Origin: Ensifer adhaerens
Lineage (GTDB): Bacteria > Pseudomonadota > Alphaproteobacteria > Rhizobiales > Rhizobiaceae
Assembly (NCBI RefSeq): GCF_028993555.1
Contig: NZ_CP118612.1
Coordinates: forward strand, 372,001 to 436,000
Direction: 5' to 3'
Length of the DNA stretch: 64,000 bases
A model generated the notes under the pieces. It was not told the DNA's origin, did not search any database, and saw only the letters and a program-made list of their open reading frames with translations. This document shows, one piece after another, positions 20,141 through 29,776 of the stretch (the stretch's first letter is position 1; each line of letters opens with the position of its first letter). The translations under genes were made by a program, and so were the position numbers.

Positions 20141-20348
20141 TGCCGCATCCCGTCGTACGGCTCCTATAGCCCCAGAACGACGCCGGATCGGGTCACGGCC
20201 AACCTCAAGAGGTGCCGTGCGTCCTGGTGGGTGGCATCTCCGAGAGGGGGATTCCGCAGCTTTTTTGCATGGCTTTCCAACCATTGGGTGATTGATCGTT
20301 CCAGTCTGCCCACGTTCGAGGCGTCAATCGAAGCACGTTTCGCCCGTG

Positions 20349-20825
20349 TCACCGGGCGAAAACATTATCTTGGTCAAAGAACGCGGTGCTGGTCGCCGTT
20401 TCTGCCGCATCACCCGGTTTGATTGGGGCTGCGATTTCAACGCGATTGGCAAGAATGCTTTGTTTGCGAAGCACTCCGTACATGCGCTTCATAATCACAG
20501 AGATATCGCGTATTGCCATGTGCGAAGATGTTGCCGTTACTTCTGTAGAAGGCACGGAGCATACTACCGCATCCACCTTCCCAAAAACCCGGGTTGCTGT
20601 GTTGCACAAGGTCTCCAAGTGTGAAACATCGAAAATGTCTGCAAACAATGCGATAGCTATTCCTCCGCTTGCTTCAATGCCGCTGATGACCTCGTTCACG
20701 GCCGTCGTGTTGCCTTTAAACGGGATAATAATGTTGACATCGGAGCCCCCAAGTCGCATCGCGATGTAGGCGCCCCGCTTCTGATCGCCAAGTACAATGA
20801 TCGTTTTGCGTTCCTTGACCCGCAT
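20349..20825 (-). CDS. Truncated SDR-like Rossmann-fold protein
   Basis: 158 residues resembling the N-terminal half of a short-chain dehydrogenase (KTIIVLGDQKRGAYIAMRL, EVISGIEASGGIAIALFADI, FGKVDAVVCS). The nucleotide loop TGxxxGxG is replaced by GDQKRGAYI and the Ser-Tyr-Lys catalytic region is absent, so it is not a functional classical SDR. AGAGGAAC precedes the ATG, so it may be expressed. It could be a degenerate remnant or a small Rossmann protein with another role. Confidence 0.5.
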   Translation of the reverse strand: MRVKERKTIIVLGDQKRGAYIAMRLGGSDVNIIIPFKGNTTAVNEVISGIEASGGIAIALFADIFDVSHLETLCNTATRVFGKVDAVVCSVPSTEVTATSSHMAIRDISVIMKRMYGVLRKQSILANRVEIAAPIKPGDAAETATSTAFFDQDNVFAR

Positions 20826-21286
20826 AATTTCGTTCCTCTAAGGTCACGGCGGCCCGCTTCGCACCCAAGGACATCCAAGCAGAATCGCAACCGCTCACTC
20901 GGGGATGAAGTTTGCCATGAGCTGGGGGCGTCTAAACTGGTCATTCCCATAGTTATTTTATCAGCTGAAGGGTCGCTGGGATTTGATGCTGCGCAAACTT
21001 GCGTCGGACCAGAGATCTTTGGTGAATGTCCAGCTTGCACCGAATCCTGCCTCAAGCCCGAAAGCGCTTTATGGCGACCAAGGCATCGTGCGCTATCGCC
21101 GTGTGGGGCAGAAGCCTCTTCTTGTAAGCGCCGGGCTGGGGAGTTCTTCTGCAAGCGCTGTGTCTGAGAGTTTAAGAGCCGACAGCATATCGGAACGGGT
21201 GGTAACGTCACTTAGACGGCCGAGGTAGTAGGCTCCCGAACCTTTGCCCAAAATCGCTGGCGTCCGCCAATTGCTTGGTCTGTGCT
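20826..21286. other. 460-bp stretch without a recognised gene
   Basis: Overlapping frames on both strands lack family motifs. No FixK box is present here. Confidence 0.4.
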
Positions 21287-22903
21287 TTAGCGTTGACGCA
21301 GATCCTTGCGGATGAGGATGAGGGTCGGATCATCCGCATAGGGAACTGCAACGAAACCCTGTTCCCTCTCCACTTCGATTGCCTCATGGTTTGCGCGGCT
21401 TTCGAGCGATTCGAGGGACTTGGCGCCCGCGGCTTCCGCAAAGCGGGCGACATGGCGCAGCAATTCCCAGGCGACACCCTTGTGTTTGTGTTCGGCACGT
21501 ACGGAGATCGCGACTTCCGCTCTCTCCGTCGACGCGTCACACGCTACAATGGCGGTGGCGATGATCATCTCACTATCCTCGCCAAAAGCGAGAAAGTTCT
21601 CGGTCGAGCGGTGATCGACCTTAGTCATAGAGAGAAGACGCTCGCGGCTAACTTCTCGAATTCCGCCCAGAAAGCGGAAGCGCATGTCTTGCGGAGTTAC
21701 ATGGGTGAAGAAATCTGCCAGGAGTACATCGTCTTCCGGACGGACGGAACGAAGGTGAAGGACAAGACCGCTGCGCGTGAGTAGATTGCAGCTCCAGACG
21801 TCGGTTGAGGATGAGGCCTCGGTGCGCGGTTCTGTGGCGTCGCGCGCGCGAAGAGGTTGCGCAGCGTCCGTCTCGATTATCACTTTCAAAGCTTTCGTGC
21901 TCGCAGCGTTGGCAAAAGTCTCATAGGCATCAGCAATCTGCCTGAGGTTGAAACGATGCGTGATCAGTTTTTTTGGGTCTATTTTTCCCGATTGCACGGT
22001 CTTTAGCAGCAACGGTGTCGTTACCGCATCCACCAGCCGTGTGGTGATGGCAATGTTGCGCGACCATAGCTTTTCCAGATGCAGGTCGGCCTTGACGCCG
22101 TGGACGCCGATGTTGGCGATTACGCCGCCAGGCGCGACGATCTCCTGACACAGCTCGAAGGTGGCGGGGATCCCAACCGCCTCAATCGCGGTGTCGACGC
22201 CCTTGCCTCCAGTCTGTGCCAGCACCTGTCGAGAGGCGTCCCCGCCGCCCGCCTGGATCGTCTGCGTCGCACCGAAACGTTTCGCCACGTTGAGCCGGTT
22301 CTCGTCGAGATCAATCATGATGAGGTCGGCTGGAGAGTAGAGCTGCGCCGTCAGCAACGCGGCCAGTCCGATTGGGCCGGAACCGACGATGGCAACTGAC
22401 CCGCCAGGCTGCACCTTGCCGTTCAGCACGCCGCATTCAAAGCCCGTCGGAAGGATGTCGCTCAGCATGACGAGCGCCTCTTCATCTGCGCCTTGCGGGA
22501 TCGGGTAGAGACTAGTGTCGGCATGGGGGATGCGGACATACTCGGCCTGTGTGCCATCGATCGTGTTGCCGAGAATCCAACCACCGGTGGTGCAGTGAGA
22601 GTACATTCCGCGCCGGCAATTGCTGCACTTGCCGCAGGACGAGATGCAGGAAATCAGGACGTGGTCGCCTTTTGCGAACTGGGTCACCCCAGTTCCCGTT
22701 TCCACCACGATGCCCACGCCCTCATGGCCGAGGATACGACCGGCTGTGCAGGTTGGAACGTCACCCTTGAGGATATGCAGATCGGTCCCGCAGATCGTGG
22801 TCCTCGTGATCTTGACGATGGCGTCGGTCGTCGCAGCGATCGCGGGTATCGGGCGCTCCGTCAGCGACTTGAGTCCCGGTCCTTCATAGACGAGCGCCTT
22901 CAT
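21287..22903 (-). CDS. Zn-dependent alcohol dehydrogenase fused to a Pat-like GNAT domain
   Basis: 538 residues from ATG 22903 (AGGAGAG upstream). Residues 1-345 are a medium-chain dehydrogenase: catalytic zinc region Cys38, His60-Glu61 and Asp150; structural zinc Cys90, Cys93, Cys96, Cys104; NAD loop GSGPIG (174-179). After a polar linker, about residues 372-538 form a GNAT domain (LHLRSVRPEDDVLLADFF, AISVRAEHKHKGVAWELL) most like the acetyltransferase module of Pat/PatZ protein-lysine acetylases. One uninterrupted frame links them. A FixK box lies 74 bp upstream. Acetylation of the dehydrogenase or of partners is speculation. Confidence 0.9.
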   Translation of the reverse strand: MKALVYEGPGLKSLTERPIPAIAATTDAIVKITRTTICGTDLHILKGDVPTCTAGRILGHEGVGIVVETGTGVTQFAKGDHVLISCISSCGKCSNCRRGMYSHCTTGGWILGNTIDGTQAEYVRIPHADTSLYPIPQGADEEALVMLSDILPTGFECGVLNGKVQPGGSVAIVGSGPIGLAALLTAQLYSPADLIMIDLDENRLNVAKRFGATQTIQAGGGDASRQVLAQTGGKGVDTAIEAVGIPATFELCQEIVAPGGVIANIGVHGVKADLHLEKLWSRNIAITTRLVDAVTTPLLLKTVQSGKIDPKKLITHRFNLRQIADAYETFANAASTKALKVIIETDAAQPLRARDATEPRTEASSSTDVWSCNLLTRSGLVLHLRSVRPEDDVLLADFFTHVTPQDMRFRFLGGIREVSRERLLSMTKVDHRSTENFLAFGEDSEMIIATAIVACDASTERAEVAISVRAEHKHKGVAWELLRHVARFAEAAGAKSLESLESRANHEAIEVEREQGFVAVPYADDPTLILIRKDLRQR

Positions 22904-22977
22904 CGATTCTCTCCTCCGCAAGGTTCGTTATCTGCCGCGAACATTGGCAATTGTGCACGTGCCTCCGCGAACCTGCT

Positions 22978-22991
22978 TTGACGCGGGTCAA
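22978..22991. promoter_or_regulatory. FixK/FNR-type box (TTGACGCGGGTCAA)
   Basis: Exact TTGA-N6-TCAA, 74 bp upstream of the dehydrogenase-GNAT start. It is one of two boxes in this divergent gap. Confidence 0.8.
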
Positions 22992-23055
22992 AGATCGGAT
23001 GAAGCGTGCGCATTGCACCGGGGGCGGCGCTCGCGCTCATGGCCGATCGGGCCCA

Positions 23056-23069
23056 TTGATCCGCGTCAA
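23056..23069. promoter_or_regulatory. FixK/FNR-type box (TTGATCCGCGTCAA)
   Basis: Exact TTGA-N6-TCAA, 108 bp upstream of the pentapeptide-repeat gene start and identical to the box at 15554. With the box at 22978, each divergent gene has its own site. Confidence 0.8.
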
Positions 23070-23177
23070 TGTCTGAGCGAACGAAGCTCGGTAACAATAA
23101 GAAGCAAAATCGGTTTTGAATTATCCGGTCGATTGAAGGGCGCGGGATGTGGCAAGAGTCACGGGATTGGAATCGTG

Positions 23178-23960
23178 ATGCGATACAATGACTTTAAGAT
23201 CGAATCCACGCCCACCCGTTGCGTCGGAATAACGTCGGAGCGCATCTTCCGAACGCGCCGGGGCTTGATGCCAATGTCACTCACCTTGATGCTCGGCATG
23301 GTAATGGTGGCTCTTGTTTCCAGGGACTCTGCACAGGCCTCGCACTGCAAGAGCTGGCCGATGCCCGGTTTGAACTGGAGCGGCTGCAATAAGAGCCACC
23401 TCATGCTCGAAGGAGCCGATCTGGAGGGCGCAAACCTATCAGGCACTGATTTTAGCCTGACCGATCTTCGTGGTGCCAACTTAACCAGAGCCAATCTTGA
23501 GAAGGCGAAGCTCGTGCGAGCTTCGCTCGCCGGGGCCACCGCGAAGACAGCAAACTTTACGCGCGTGGAAGGGCACCGCGCGAGCTTCGTTCGCTTTTCA
23601 GCTGAACGTACCTCATTTACCAGCTCCGAATTGCAGCGCGCTGATTTCAGCCTCGCGCGGCTGATCGATGTCGACTTCGAGAAAGCGGAGCTTGGCCGCG
23701 CCAGATTCACCGGCGCGAAACTCGAAAACGTTCGATTTTCGCTCGCAAACCTGTCTCGGGTCGACTTTACCGGCACATCGTTCGCGGGATCGACAGCATT
23801 CGACCGTGCTGTTCTCTTCCTGACGCGAATTGAGGGAAGCGATTTGTCACGAGCAACCGGTTTGCGGCAATCTCAAATCGACATAGCTTGCGGCGACGCC
23901 TCCACGAAACTGCCGCACGGCCTTTTCGCGCCGGCGAGTTGGCCTTGCATGTTCCATTGA
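23178..23960 (+). CDS. Exported pentapeptide-repeat protein
   Basis: 260 residues from ATG 23178; a later start at 23268 (MPMSLTLMLGMVMVALV) would give a tighter signal peptide. The mature part is a right-handed quadrilateral beta-helix of A(D/N)LxX repeats (GADLEGANLSGTDFSLTDLR, RADFSLARLIDVDFEKAELG). Five cysteines, two near the mature N-terminus and two at the C-terminus, suggest disulfides. Function unknown; a scaffold or binding role is typical of the family. Confidence 0.85.
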   Translation: MRYNDFKIESTPTRCVGITSERIFRTRRGLMPMSLTLMLGMVMVALVSRDSAQASHCKSWPMPGLNWSGCNKSHLMLEGADLEGANLSGTDFSLTDLRGANLTRANLEKAKLVRASLAGATAKTANFTRVEGHRASFVRFSAERTSFTSSELQRADFSLARLIDVDFEKAELGRARFTGAKLENVRFSLANLSRVDFTGTSFAGSTAFDRAVLFLTRIEGSDLSRATGLRQSQIDIACGDASTKLPHGLFAPASWPCMFH

Positions 23961-24274
23961 TACCGTTTGGGCTTTCGAATGTCCCGGGGTGAGCGTGGGC
24001 AGCCTATAAGTCACCGCTTCTGTGCGTCCTAATCGTAGTGGCAGCTACGCCGACCACCCGGCTCGTCTCCGCGCCTGAACATGTAACGCTAACTGAAGCG
24101 CGGCCGCGGCCAAGCCTGCCCATATCCCGTCTCAATCAGGCGATCGTGTGTGAGCCAAATGCTTCCGACGCAAATCGGGGGCGCCGCCGTCGGGAACGAA
24201 ACGTCTCGCAACATGGGATTGAGCAGCAAGGTATTGCCACCATTAACCTTTTGCAAGCTAGTTACCTTAGCGCT
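23961..24274. other. 314-bp intergenic region
   Basis: Between the pentapeptide gene and the convergent cyclase gene. I see no gene, hairpin or box; the plus-strand frame crossing it runs antisense into the cyclase and is a shadow. Confidence 0.45.
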
Positions 24275-25651
24275 TCATTCGTGTGGCTTGGTCCCCGAGA
24301 ACGCATAAAGTGCCACATGCTCGCCACGTCCGCCCAATGGCTCTCGGCTTACCGCGACCCAGGCGCGTTGTTGTCCTGCCTGCATCACGACCGTCTCGGA
24401 GGCAAGCAGCGTGGCATCGAAACGTTTGGTAGCCTGTTCTATCTTCGCAGCGACATTGACTGTGTCGCCAAGCACCGTGAACTCAAGGCGATGTTCGTCA
24501 CCGACAAGTCCGTAATACATCTCGCCGCTGTGGATGCCTATCCCGACGCGGATCGGCGGATCGAATCCGCGCTTGATGTTCCATTGGTCGACGAGCGAAA
24601 GAATCCGATGCGCGCACGCTATGGCACGAGCGCAATCATCCTCCCGTGGCTCTGGAATGCCGAAGACTATTAGAGCGCCGTCACCTATGAATTTGTCGAT
24701 CACACCTTCTGAGGCCTCGGTTGCACGCATGACTCGTCGCCGAAAGGAAGAGATAAAGACGGACAGTCTCGCGGGATCCAGTTTTTCTGCGTAAGCGGTG
24801 AACCCGCGTATATCGACAAACAAAATCGCGCCCTGCTGGCGGCGGCCTTGCCGCCACGTAACAACATCATTGTCCCCCACTAATGGCACGATTTCTGCTG
24901 GCAGGAAGCGGGCAAGGTTTGCGCGCTTGGCTGTCTCGCGCGCAATACGTATCAGAAGGCGGCGAGAACGCGCCATTGCCAGCGCCGTTACAAGACCCAT
25001 CAGCAACAGCATAATGGTCCGCATGATATAGGGAGGAAGCGAAAGAAGGCGGCTTACTCCCTGTGTCTCAGCGGGGTTCGCATCGCCTGTCGGGCTAAAG
25101 CCAAGCCCAGCTGCAACGCCGACGACCGCGATCATTGTTGCCGCTGTGGCCCACAGTTGAACGATTGGCCTGTATCGAAGCGCGCCGACCGCGAGGAGCA
25201 GGGGCACGGCCCAGATAGTTGGTATGGTCACCACCCAGTTGCCCGCCAGGCCGATGTCGTTCAGGGCAAAATAGAGACTGGCTCCTATAATCAATGCGTC
25301 GCCGGTAACGAGGGCAAAGGCCATCCAGGGCCTGAAGTGACGTCTGATCACAAGCAGGAATGAAGTGATGCCGAGGGTCAGAAAGGCCGCAACCGTAGTC
25401 AGAGCCGTTACGCGTAGTTGCGTCAAGTTGTACTCTTGAGCGAAGCCGGCGGTTTCAGAGGAGACTAGGAAGCCACTCAAAAACAAGGCAAGACCCACTG
25501 TGATCCGAACCCATCCGATCGTGTATTCGGCTTCGTTCTCCGATTCCCAGAACGCTCTTTCGACTGCGGAACCCGCCGGGTCAGACCGGTGTGGATCAGA
25601 GCGAAATGCTTGTTGAAACTTCCACATGAACATATCTTTCGCAGGGCTCAC
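24275..25651 (-). CDS. Membrane-anchored class III adenylate/guanylate cyclase
   Basis: 458 residues from GTG 25651; ATG 25633 is an alternative. About six membrane helices (residues 45-225) precede a HAMP-like linker and a class III cyclase domain: metal Asp280 in FVDIRGFT, Asp324 in FIGDGALIVFG, and the substrate region EFTVLGDTVNVAAKIEQ. It probably makes cAMP at the inner membrane. The nearest FixK box (25910) is 258 bp upstream and faces the hupE remnant, so control by it is uncertain. Confidence 0.9.
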   Translation of the reverse strand: MSPAKDMFMWKFQQAFRSDPHRSDPAGSAVERAFWESENEAEYTIGWVRITVGLALFLSGFLVSSETAGFAQEYNLTQLRVTALTTVAAFLTLGITSFLLVIRRHFRPWMAFALVTGDALIIGASLYFALNDIGLAGNWVVTIPTIWAVPLLLAVGALRYRPIVQLWATAATMIAVVGVAAGLGFSPTGDANPAETQGVSRLLSLPPYIMRTIMLLLMGLVTALAMARSRRLLIRIARETAKRANLARFLPAEIVPLVGDNDVVTWRQGRRQQGAILFVDIRGFTAYAEKLDPARLSVFISSFRRRVMRATEASEGVIDKFIGDGALIVFGIPEPREDDCARAIACAHRILSLVDQWNIKRGFDPPIRVGIGIHSGEMYYGLVGDEHRLEFTVLGDTVNVAAKIEQATKRFDATLLASETVVMQAGQQRAWVAVSREPLGGRGEHVALYAFSGTKPHE

Positions 25652-25896
25652 TTCGCAGCCAGCTGGCTAGAGCGGTCGCCGCCCACATATTAGCTTGGCG
25701 GAACCGATTGCGTGAAGGGCGCAACTTGCGGCGAGATGTGCCCGACGAACACAACAGCGAAGGTTGCGGGGTTGGGTTTGTCGCCGCAACTACCATCACC
25801 TTTTCCCCAGTGGCCGGTGGGGCCCGACGCAAGCCGAAACGTCGAGCCTCTCTGTTCTGAGGTTCACAAAACGACAACTAGCCGGCACATTGGGCC

Positions 25897-25950
25897 TGCC
25901 GGCGTGATTTTGACCTACGTCAAAGAGGAGCTTGCCAGAGTATGTGATTG
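25897..25950 (+). repeat. Promoter-module repeat, copy B
   Basis: 54 bp matching 10131-10184 at 47 of 54 positions with no gap, including the FixK box and the TATGTGATTG element. Confidence 0.75.
25910..25923. promoter_or_regulatory. FixK/FNR-type box (TTGACCTACGTCAA)
   Basis: Exact TTGA-N6-TCAA inside promoter repeat copy B. By analogy with copy A it should read right, toward the broken HupE/UreJ gene. Confidence 0.75.
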
Positions 25951-26087
25951 CTGAGAGCAGGTAGTGGGTGTATCGCGGAGCTGCCTTGCCGCACGGAGGG
26001 GACAGCGATGAAAAACAAATGTCGTCATTGCCTCGAAGGTCGAGCTGCACCACCCTCGACGAAGTGCTGAAGGCAAACGAACGAATG

Positions 26088-26404
26088 CGCCTCCGCGAAG
26101 CCTATCCTTGGGTTGTTTCCTTCGCCTTCTGCCTGCTGCACGGCTTCGGCTTCTCCGGCGCGCTGCAGGAAATCGGCCCTACCGAAATCGGATGTGCAGC
26201 TGAGCCTCTTGACCTTCAACATCGGCATCGAAGCCGGCAGAACCTCTTCGTTGCCGCGCCTTTGGGCGGCACTCGCGGTCGTCAGGTCTTCAACCCGGTC
26301 TTGCCCGCCGGGTACTGGCCTACGCAGTCGGCACCAGCGCGATGCTCTGGCTTTTTCCTAGGATCGCCAACCTCGCGTTCGATTGCTTCGGTGTTCGCAA
26401 TTGA
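26088..26404 (+). pseudogene. HupE/UreJ-family membrane protein remnant
   Basis: Pieces of a HupE/UreJ_2 protein appear in successive frames: YPWVVSFAFCLLHGFGFSGA, then LPKSDVQLSLLTFNIGIEAG in a second frame, QNLFVAAPLGG, and finally VLAYAVGTSAMLWLFPRIAN ending at TGA 26402. At least three frameshifts are needed and the N-terminal half is missing. Relatives are nickel/cobalt permease-like proteins of hydrogenase and urease loci. A FixK-type promoter is preserved upstream although the gene is dead. Confidence 0.78.
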
Positions 26405-26484
26405 AGGTATGACTCGCGGAAGATCGAGGCCCTCAGTCTAGTTTCATTTGTCACGTTTTAGCCTACCCAATCGGAGATCGAAGC

Positions 26485-26808
26485 ATGAGCGAATTTCAGA
26501 ACAAGGCTGTTCGGCTGACCGTGGCGTGCGGTGGTGCCGCATCGGTGACCAACATTGCGGAATGTCAAAAGAGGTTTCTGGCTGCGGCCCTGGAACTCAA
26601 CCGCGCGCTTGAGCACAGAACTGATCATCCTGTTGACCGGTCATTGGTGGGAGCAGGAGCTACGAGACGTATCGACCTCATTATTGGTGATCTCATGAAA
26701 GAACTGGCGGTTGTCGGCCACCTGTTCGATATCGATATCATGCAAGCCGGACACAATACCCTCGATCGCCGCATGGAAGAGATCAAAGGCGCACTCAACC
26801 GGTCCTGA
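26485..26808 (+). CDS. Hypothetical helical protein
   Basis: 107 residues, not recognised. CGGAGATCG gives a good ribosome site before ATG 26485. The sequence is soluble and probably all-helical (KRFLAAALELNRALEHR, IDLIIGDLMKELAVVGHLFD, RRMEEIKGALNRS) with two cysteines. It sits between the HupE remnant and the convergent hemerythrin gene. Confidence 0.5.
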   Translation: MSEFQNKAVRLTVACGGAASVTNIAECQKRFLAAALELNRALEHRTDHPVDRSLVGAGATRRIDLIIGDLMKELAVVGHLFDIDIMQAGHNTLDRRMEEIKGALNRS

Positions 26809-26835
26809 TAGCCTCGCCGGTTGGGCTTCCTCTCG

Positions 26836-27303
26836 TTAATCGCCTTCAAGGGCACGGTAGATTTCCTGTTCCTGGGCAAAGTTCAGTCTCACGACCGCTT
26901 CGAGCCCATGAAGCAGCCGTTGGATCTCATAGAGTTGCTTCGGGCTTGGACCAGCAATGTTGATCGCCCGGCGAAGGGAGGTCAGAAGATGTACCTGGCG
27001 CTGAATTTCCATGTGGGTGCGGCTCATGCCGGCGAGGGCATGCGATGCGCCGAGTCGCCGGCGAAGCAACGGATACAATACGCAGTCGTCTTGGCGCTCG
27101 TGGGGAAGAAGTCGCTCGCGCAACAACGCATCCAAATCGGCCAGGCGCTCGCGGGCTTCCGGTTCAGGCAGATGCTGTATCCGTTCGGTCGTGTGCCTGA
27201 TCTCGTCGACGACGGACATGAGGTTACGGTGTTCTGCTTCCGAGCTCTTGTTGTGACAGTTGATTAACTCGACCCCATCGGCGAACCGGGTGAGCGAGCG
27301 CAC
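26836..27303 (-). CDS. Hemerythrin-like (HHE) domain, possibly the detached C-terminus of the ATPase
   Basis: About 155 residues from a GTG at 27303 inside the ATPase 3' end. HHE-type iron ligands are visible: His in EAEHRNLMSVV, LLPHERQDDCVLYPLLRR, and MSRTHMEIQRQ. No good ribosome site precedes the GTG, and similarity reads straight on from the ATPase end in a shifted frame. It may therefore once have been a C-terminal hemerythrin domain of the ATPase. The domain would bind a di-iron centre and O2 or NO. Confidence 0.65.
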   Translation of the reverse strand: MRSLTRFADGVELINCHNKSSEAEHRNLMSVVDEIRHTTERIQHLPEPEARERLADLDALLRERLLPHERQDDCVLYPLLRRRLGASHALAGMSRTHMEIQRQVHLLTSLRRAINIAGPSPKQLYEIQRLLHGLEAVVRLNFAQEQEIYRALEGD

Positions 27304-29225
27304 GCAGGCCGTTAAGAATGGCGACGACGTCAATCGCCTCCTGAACAAGGGCTCCGTCGACCGGCGCGAGATAACCGAGCGCGGCAGCAACCATCCCGGT
27401 AACTGACAACCCCATCCCGACATAGACACTCTGAAGGGCAATGCGCCGGGATCGTTTTGCTATATGGACCGCACTGACAAGACGATCCAATCGGTCAACC
27501 AGAATGACGACATCGGCCGCTTCCGTCGACGCTGCGGCGTCCCGGGCGCCCATTGCGACCCCGACATCGGCTGCGGCGAGGGCGGGCGCGTCGTTGATGC
27601 CGTCGCCCACCATAATGACTAGCCCGGTCCTCCTCTCCGTCTCAACTAAATGCGCCTTATCTTCCGGCTTCATTTCCGCGACGATGTTGTCGATGCCCAG
27701 AAACGCGGCCAGACTTTTAGCGATGCAGCCCGGTCGCCGGTGGCGAGTACAATTCGTCCAATGCCGGCTTCGCGCAACTGCCTGAGAACCGTGCCGGTTT
27801 CTTGCCTGACTTCATCGGCGAGGAGGAATGCCCCTGCAAGAATGCCGTCCTCCGCCACTGCGACGGCGACCGTGCCCTCCCTCCTGATCCAGATCTCGAT
27901 TTCACGCGAGAAATCGGTGTCATCGATGATGGGACGGATGAAGTCCCATCCGCCGACGGCTATCTGCCGCCCCTTGATCCGGCCTGTGATGCCGGAGCCG
28001 GAAAACTCCCGCAGTTCGGATGGCGATAGAAGGGTGAGCCCGCGCTCGCGGGCGGCAGGACAACGGCACAGGCGACAACGTGACGGGACGCCTGGTCGAT
28101 CGAGGCTGCCAACCGTAGAACCTCTTGCGCGGCAAGGTCGTTGCGAACCTTTGTCTCCAAGAGCTGGGCCCGGCCGTCTGTTACCGTCCCTGTCTTGTCG
28201 AGCATCACGGTCTTCGCGCGCGCAAGCATTTCGAGGGCGCCGCCGCCCTTCACGAGGATGCCTTTGCCCGCGCAGCGAGACACGCCGGAGATGAGGGCGA
28301 CGGGCACTGCGAGAATGAGTGGGCAGGGGGTGGCAACCACCAGCACCGCCAGTGCCCTTGTCGCCTGTCCTGAAAGTACCCAAGCGATCGCTGCCAGAAG
28401 AAGCGTCACCGCGAGAAAGCCGAGCGCATATCGGTCCGCGAGACGAGACATTGGCGCCTTGGCGTTTTTCGCAGCCTCGACCAATCTTGCAATACCTTAG
28501 GTGCTCTCGTTCGCAACGCGCGAGGCGACCATCTCGAACGGATCCCCCGGATTGATGGAGCCGCTCATCAAGTACTCGCCGGATCGGTGGAGGACCGGCA
28601 GGGCCTCGCCGGTCAGGGCGGACTCGTCGAGCACAGCCGAGCTGCCTGCCAAGCGACCATCAACTGGCAGGACCTCGCCACTGCGCACGAAAATCCGGTC
28701 ACCAGGCTCGATGACGTCGATCGCGACTTCTTCGAATTGCTTGCCCGTGAAACGCGCCGCGGTGCGCGGTACCCGGCCTAGCAATACCGTGAGTTCATGG
28801 CGTGCTCGCCGTTGGGCAAAGTCCTCAAGCGCTTCTCCACCGGCATACATCATTGCGACGATGATTCCGGCGAAATGCTCCCCCAGCAGAAGCGCGCCAC
28901 TCATGGCCAGAGCTGCGATCAAATCCAGGCCAAATTCTCCCCTTGCCAGGATTGTCCCAATCTCCGTGACCAGGCTTGCAAGGATAATTGCCGTTCCCAC
29001 TCCCCATATCCACAAGCTGAGGTCCGGACGGTTCGCCAACCATGTGAGCGCACCCACAGCGAGGGAGGCCGCGCTCACCGCGAGAAGCGCACGTCTCGGC
29101 CATACTTCTTCTTGCCATCGAAGGGCAAACGTGTGCTGCGCGCTCAAGAGCCAGTTCCTCAAATCGTCATTGCGGTCAAGCTCGCGGAGCCCCTTGCGCA
29201 CCAGCCCAACCGCTCTTCTTTGCAA
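27224..29225 (-). pseudogene. Heavy-metal-type P-type ATPase, broken by a stop and frameshifts
   Basis: Four fragments form one P1B-like ATPase: the A-domain with SALTGEALPV; then in-frame TAA at 28497-28499 where relatives read STYAG; TPCPLILAVPVALISG and phosphorylation site DKTGTVTDG; a frameshift near 28080; GIGRIVLATGDRA; a frameshift near 27712; and MVGDGINDAPALA with the last helices. The membrane site is CPL, not CPC, and no metal-binding HMA domain is present. It starts 4 bp after the USP stop, so it was part of that operon. The TAA looks like loss of three bases from a Tyr-Ala codon pair. Confidence 0.85.
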
Positions 29226-29228
29226 GCC

Positions 29229-29729
29229 TCAGCGTACGATAAGCACCGAACAGTGCGCGCCATGCGCCACCTTCTTCGACACGCTCCCGAGAAGCATCCC
29301 CTTCAAGTGTCCAAGGCCCCGGCTTCCAACGACGATCAAGCTTGCGCTGATCTCCCTTGCAGTCTCGAGAACGGTTTCGGCGCAGTCGCCCATGTCCAGT
29401 CGCGCAGAGACATACTCGACACCGAGCCGGCGTGCCTCGTTTCGAGCTTCCTCCACAATTGTCTTGCCGAACGCCAGGGCACTCTCATCGATGCCATCGC
29501 CGGGGGTGCGGGAGAGTTCTGCCGGCCTCGACATGCCCGGGATCATGTTGCCGATGGGAAAGACGCGCCCGGAGCCGGGAAGTCCGTTCGCTGCGCTTGC
29601 AAAACCAGGTGGAACGACATGGAGAACGGTCAGGGGAGCGCCAATCGCCTTGGCAAGCTTTGCGGCCATCGCGACCGCGCCGCGCGCTCCGTCGGATCCA
29701 TCGGTTGCGACAAGGATATGGTCATCCAT
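29229..29729 (-). CDS. Universal stress protein, single domain
   Basis: 166 residues with one Usp domain: HILVATDGSDGA at the start and GSRGLGHLKGMLLGSVSKKV as the ATP-loop signature. A 35-residue insert (FASAANGLPGSGR to SALAFGK) lies between strand 2 and the following helix. GAGAGGAG precedes ATG 29729. A FixK box is 47 bp upstream. The broken metal ATPase follows immediately in the same operon. Confidence 0.9.
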   Translation of the reverse strand: MDDHILVATDGSDGARGAVAMAAKLAKAIGAPLTVLHVVPPGFASAANGLPGSGRVFPIGNMIPGMSRPAELSRTPGDGIDESALAFGKTIVEEARNEARRLGVEYVSARLDMGDCAETVLETAREISASLIVVGSRGLGHLKGMLLGSVSKKVAHGAHCSVLIVR

Positions 29730-29776
29730 GGAAAACTCCTCTCAGCGCAGCCTCATGCATTGTCAATCCGCACGCA

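Noticed and set aside
21293..21306. TTGACGCAGATCCT as another FixK box
   Set aside because: Right half-site is ATCCT, not RTCAA, and it lies in the 3' end of the dehydrogenase-GNAT gene.
24038..24673. 211-codon plus-strand frame
   Set aside because: Antisense to the adenylate cyclase domain; the part outside it shows no coding signal.
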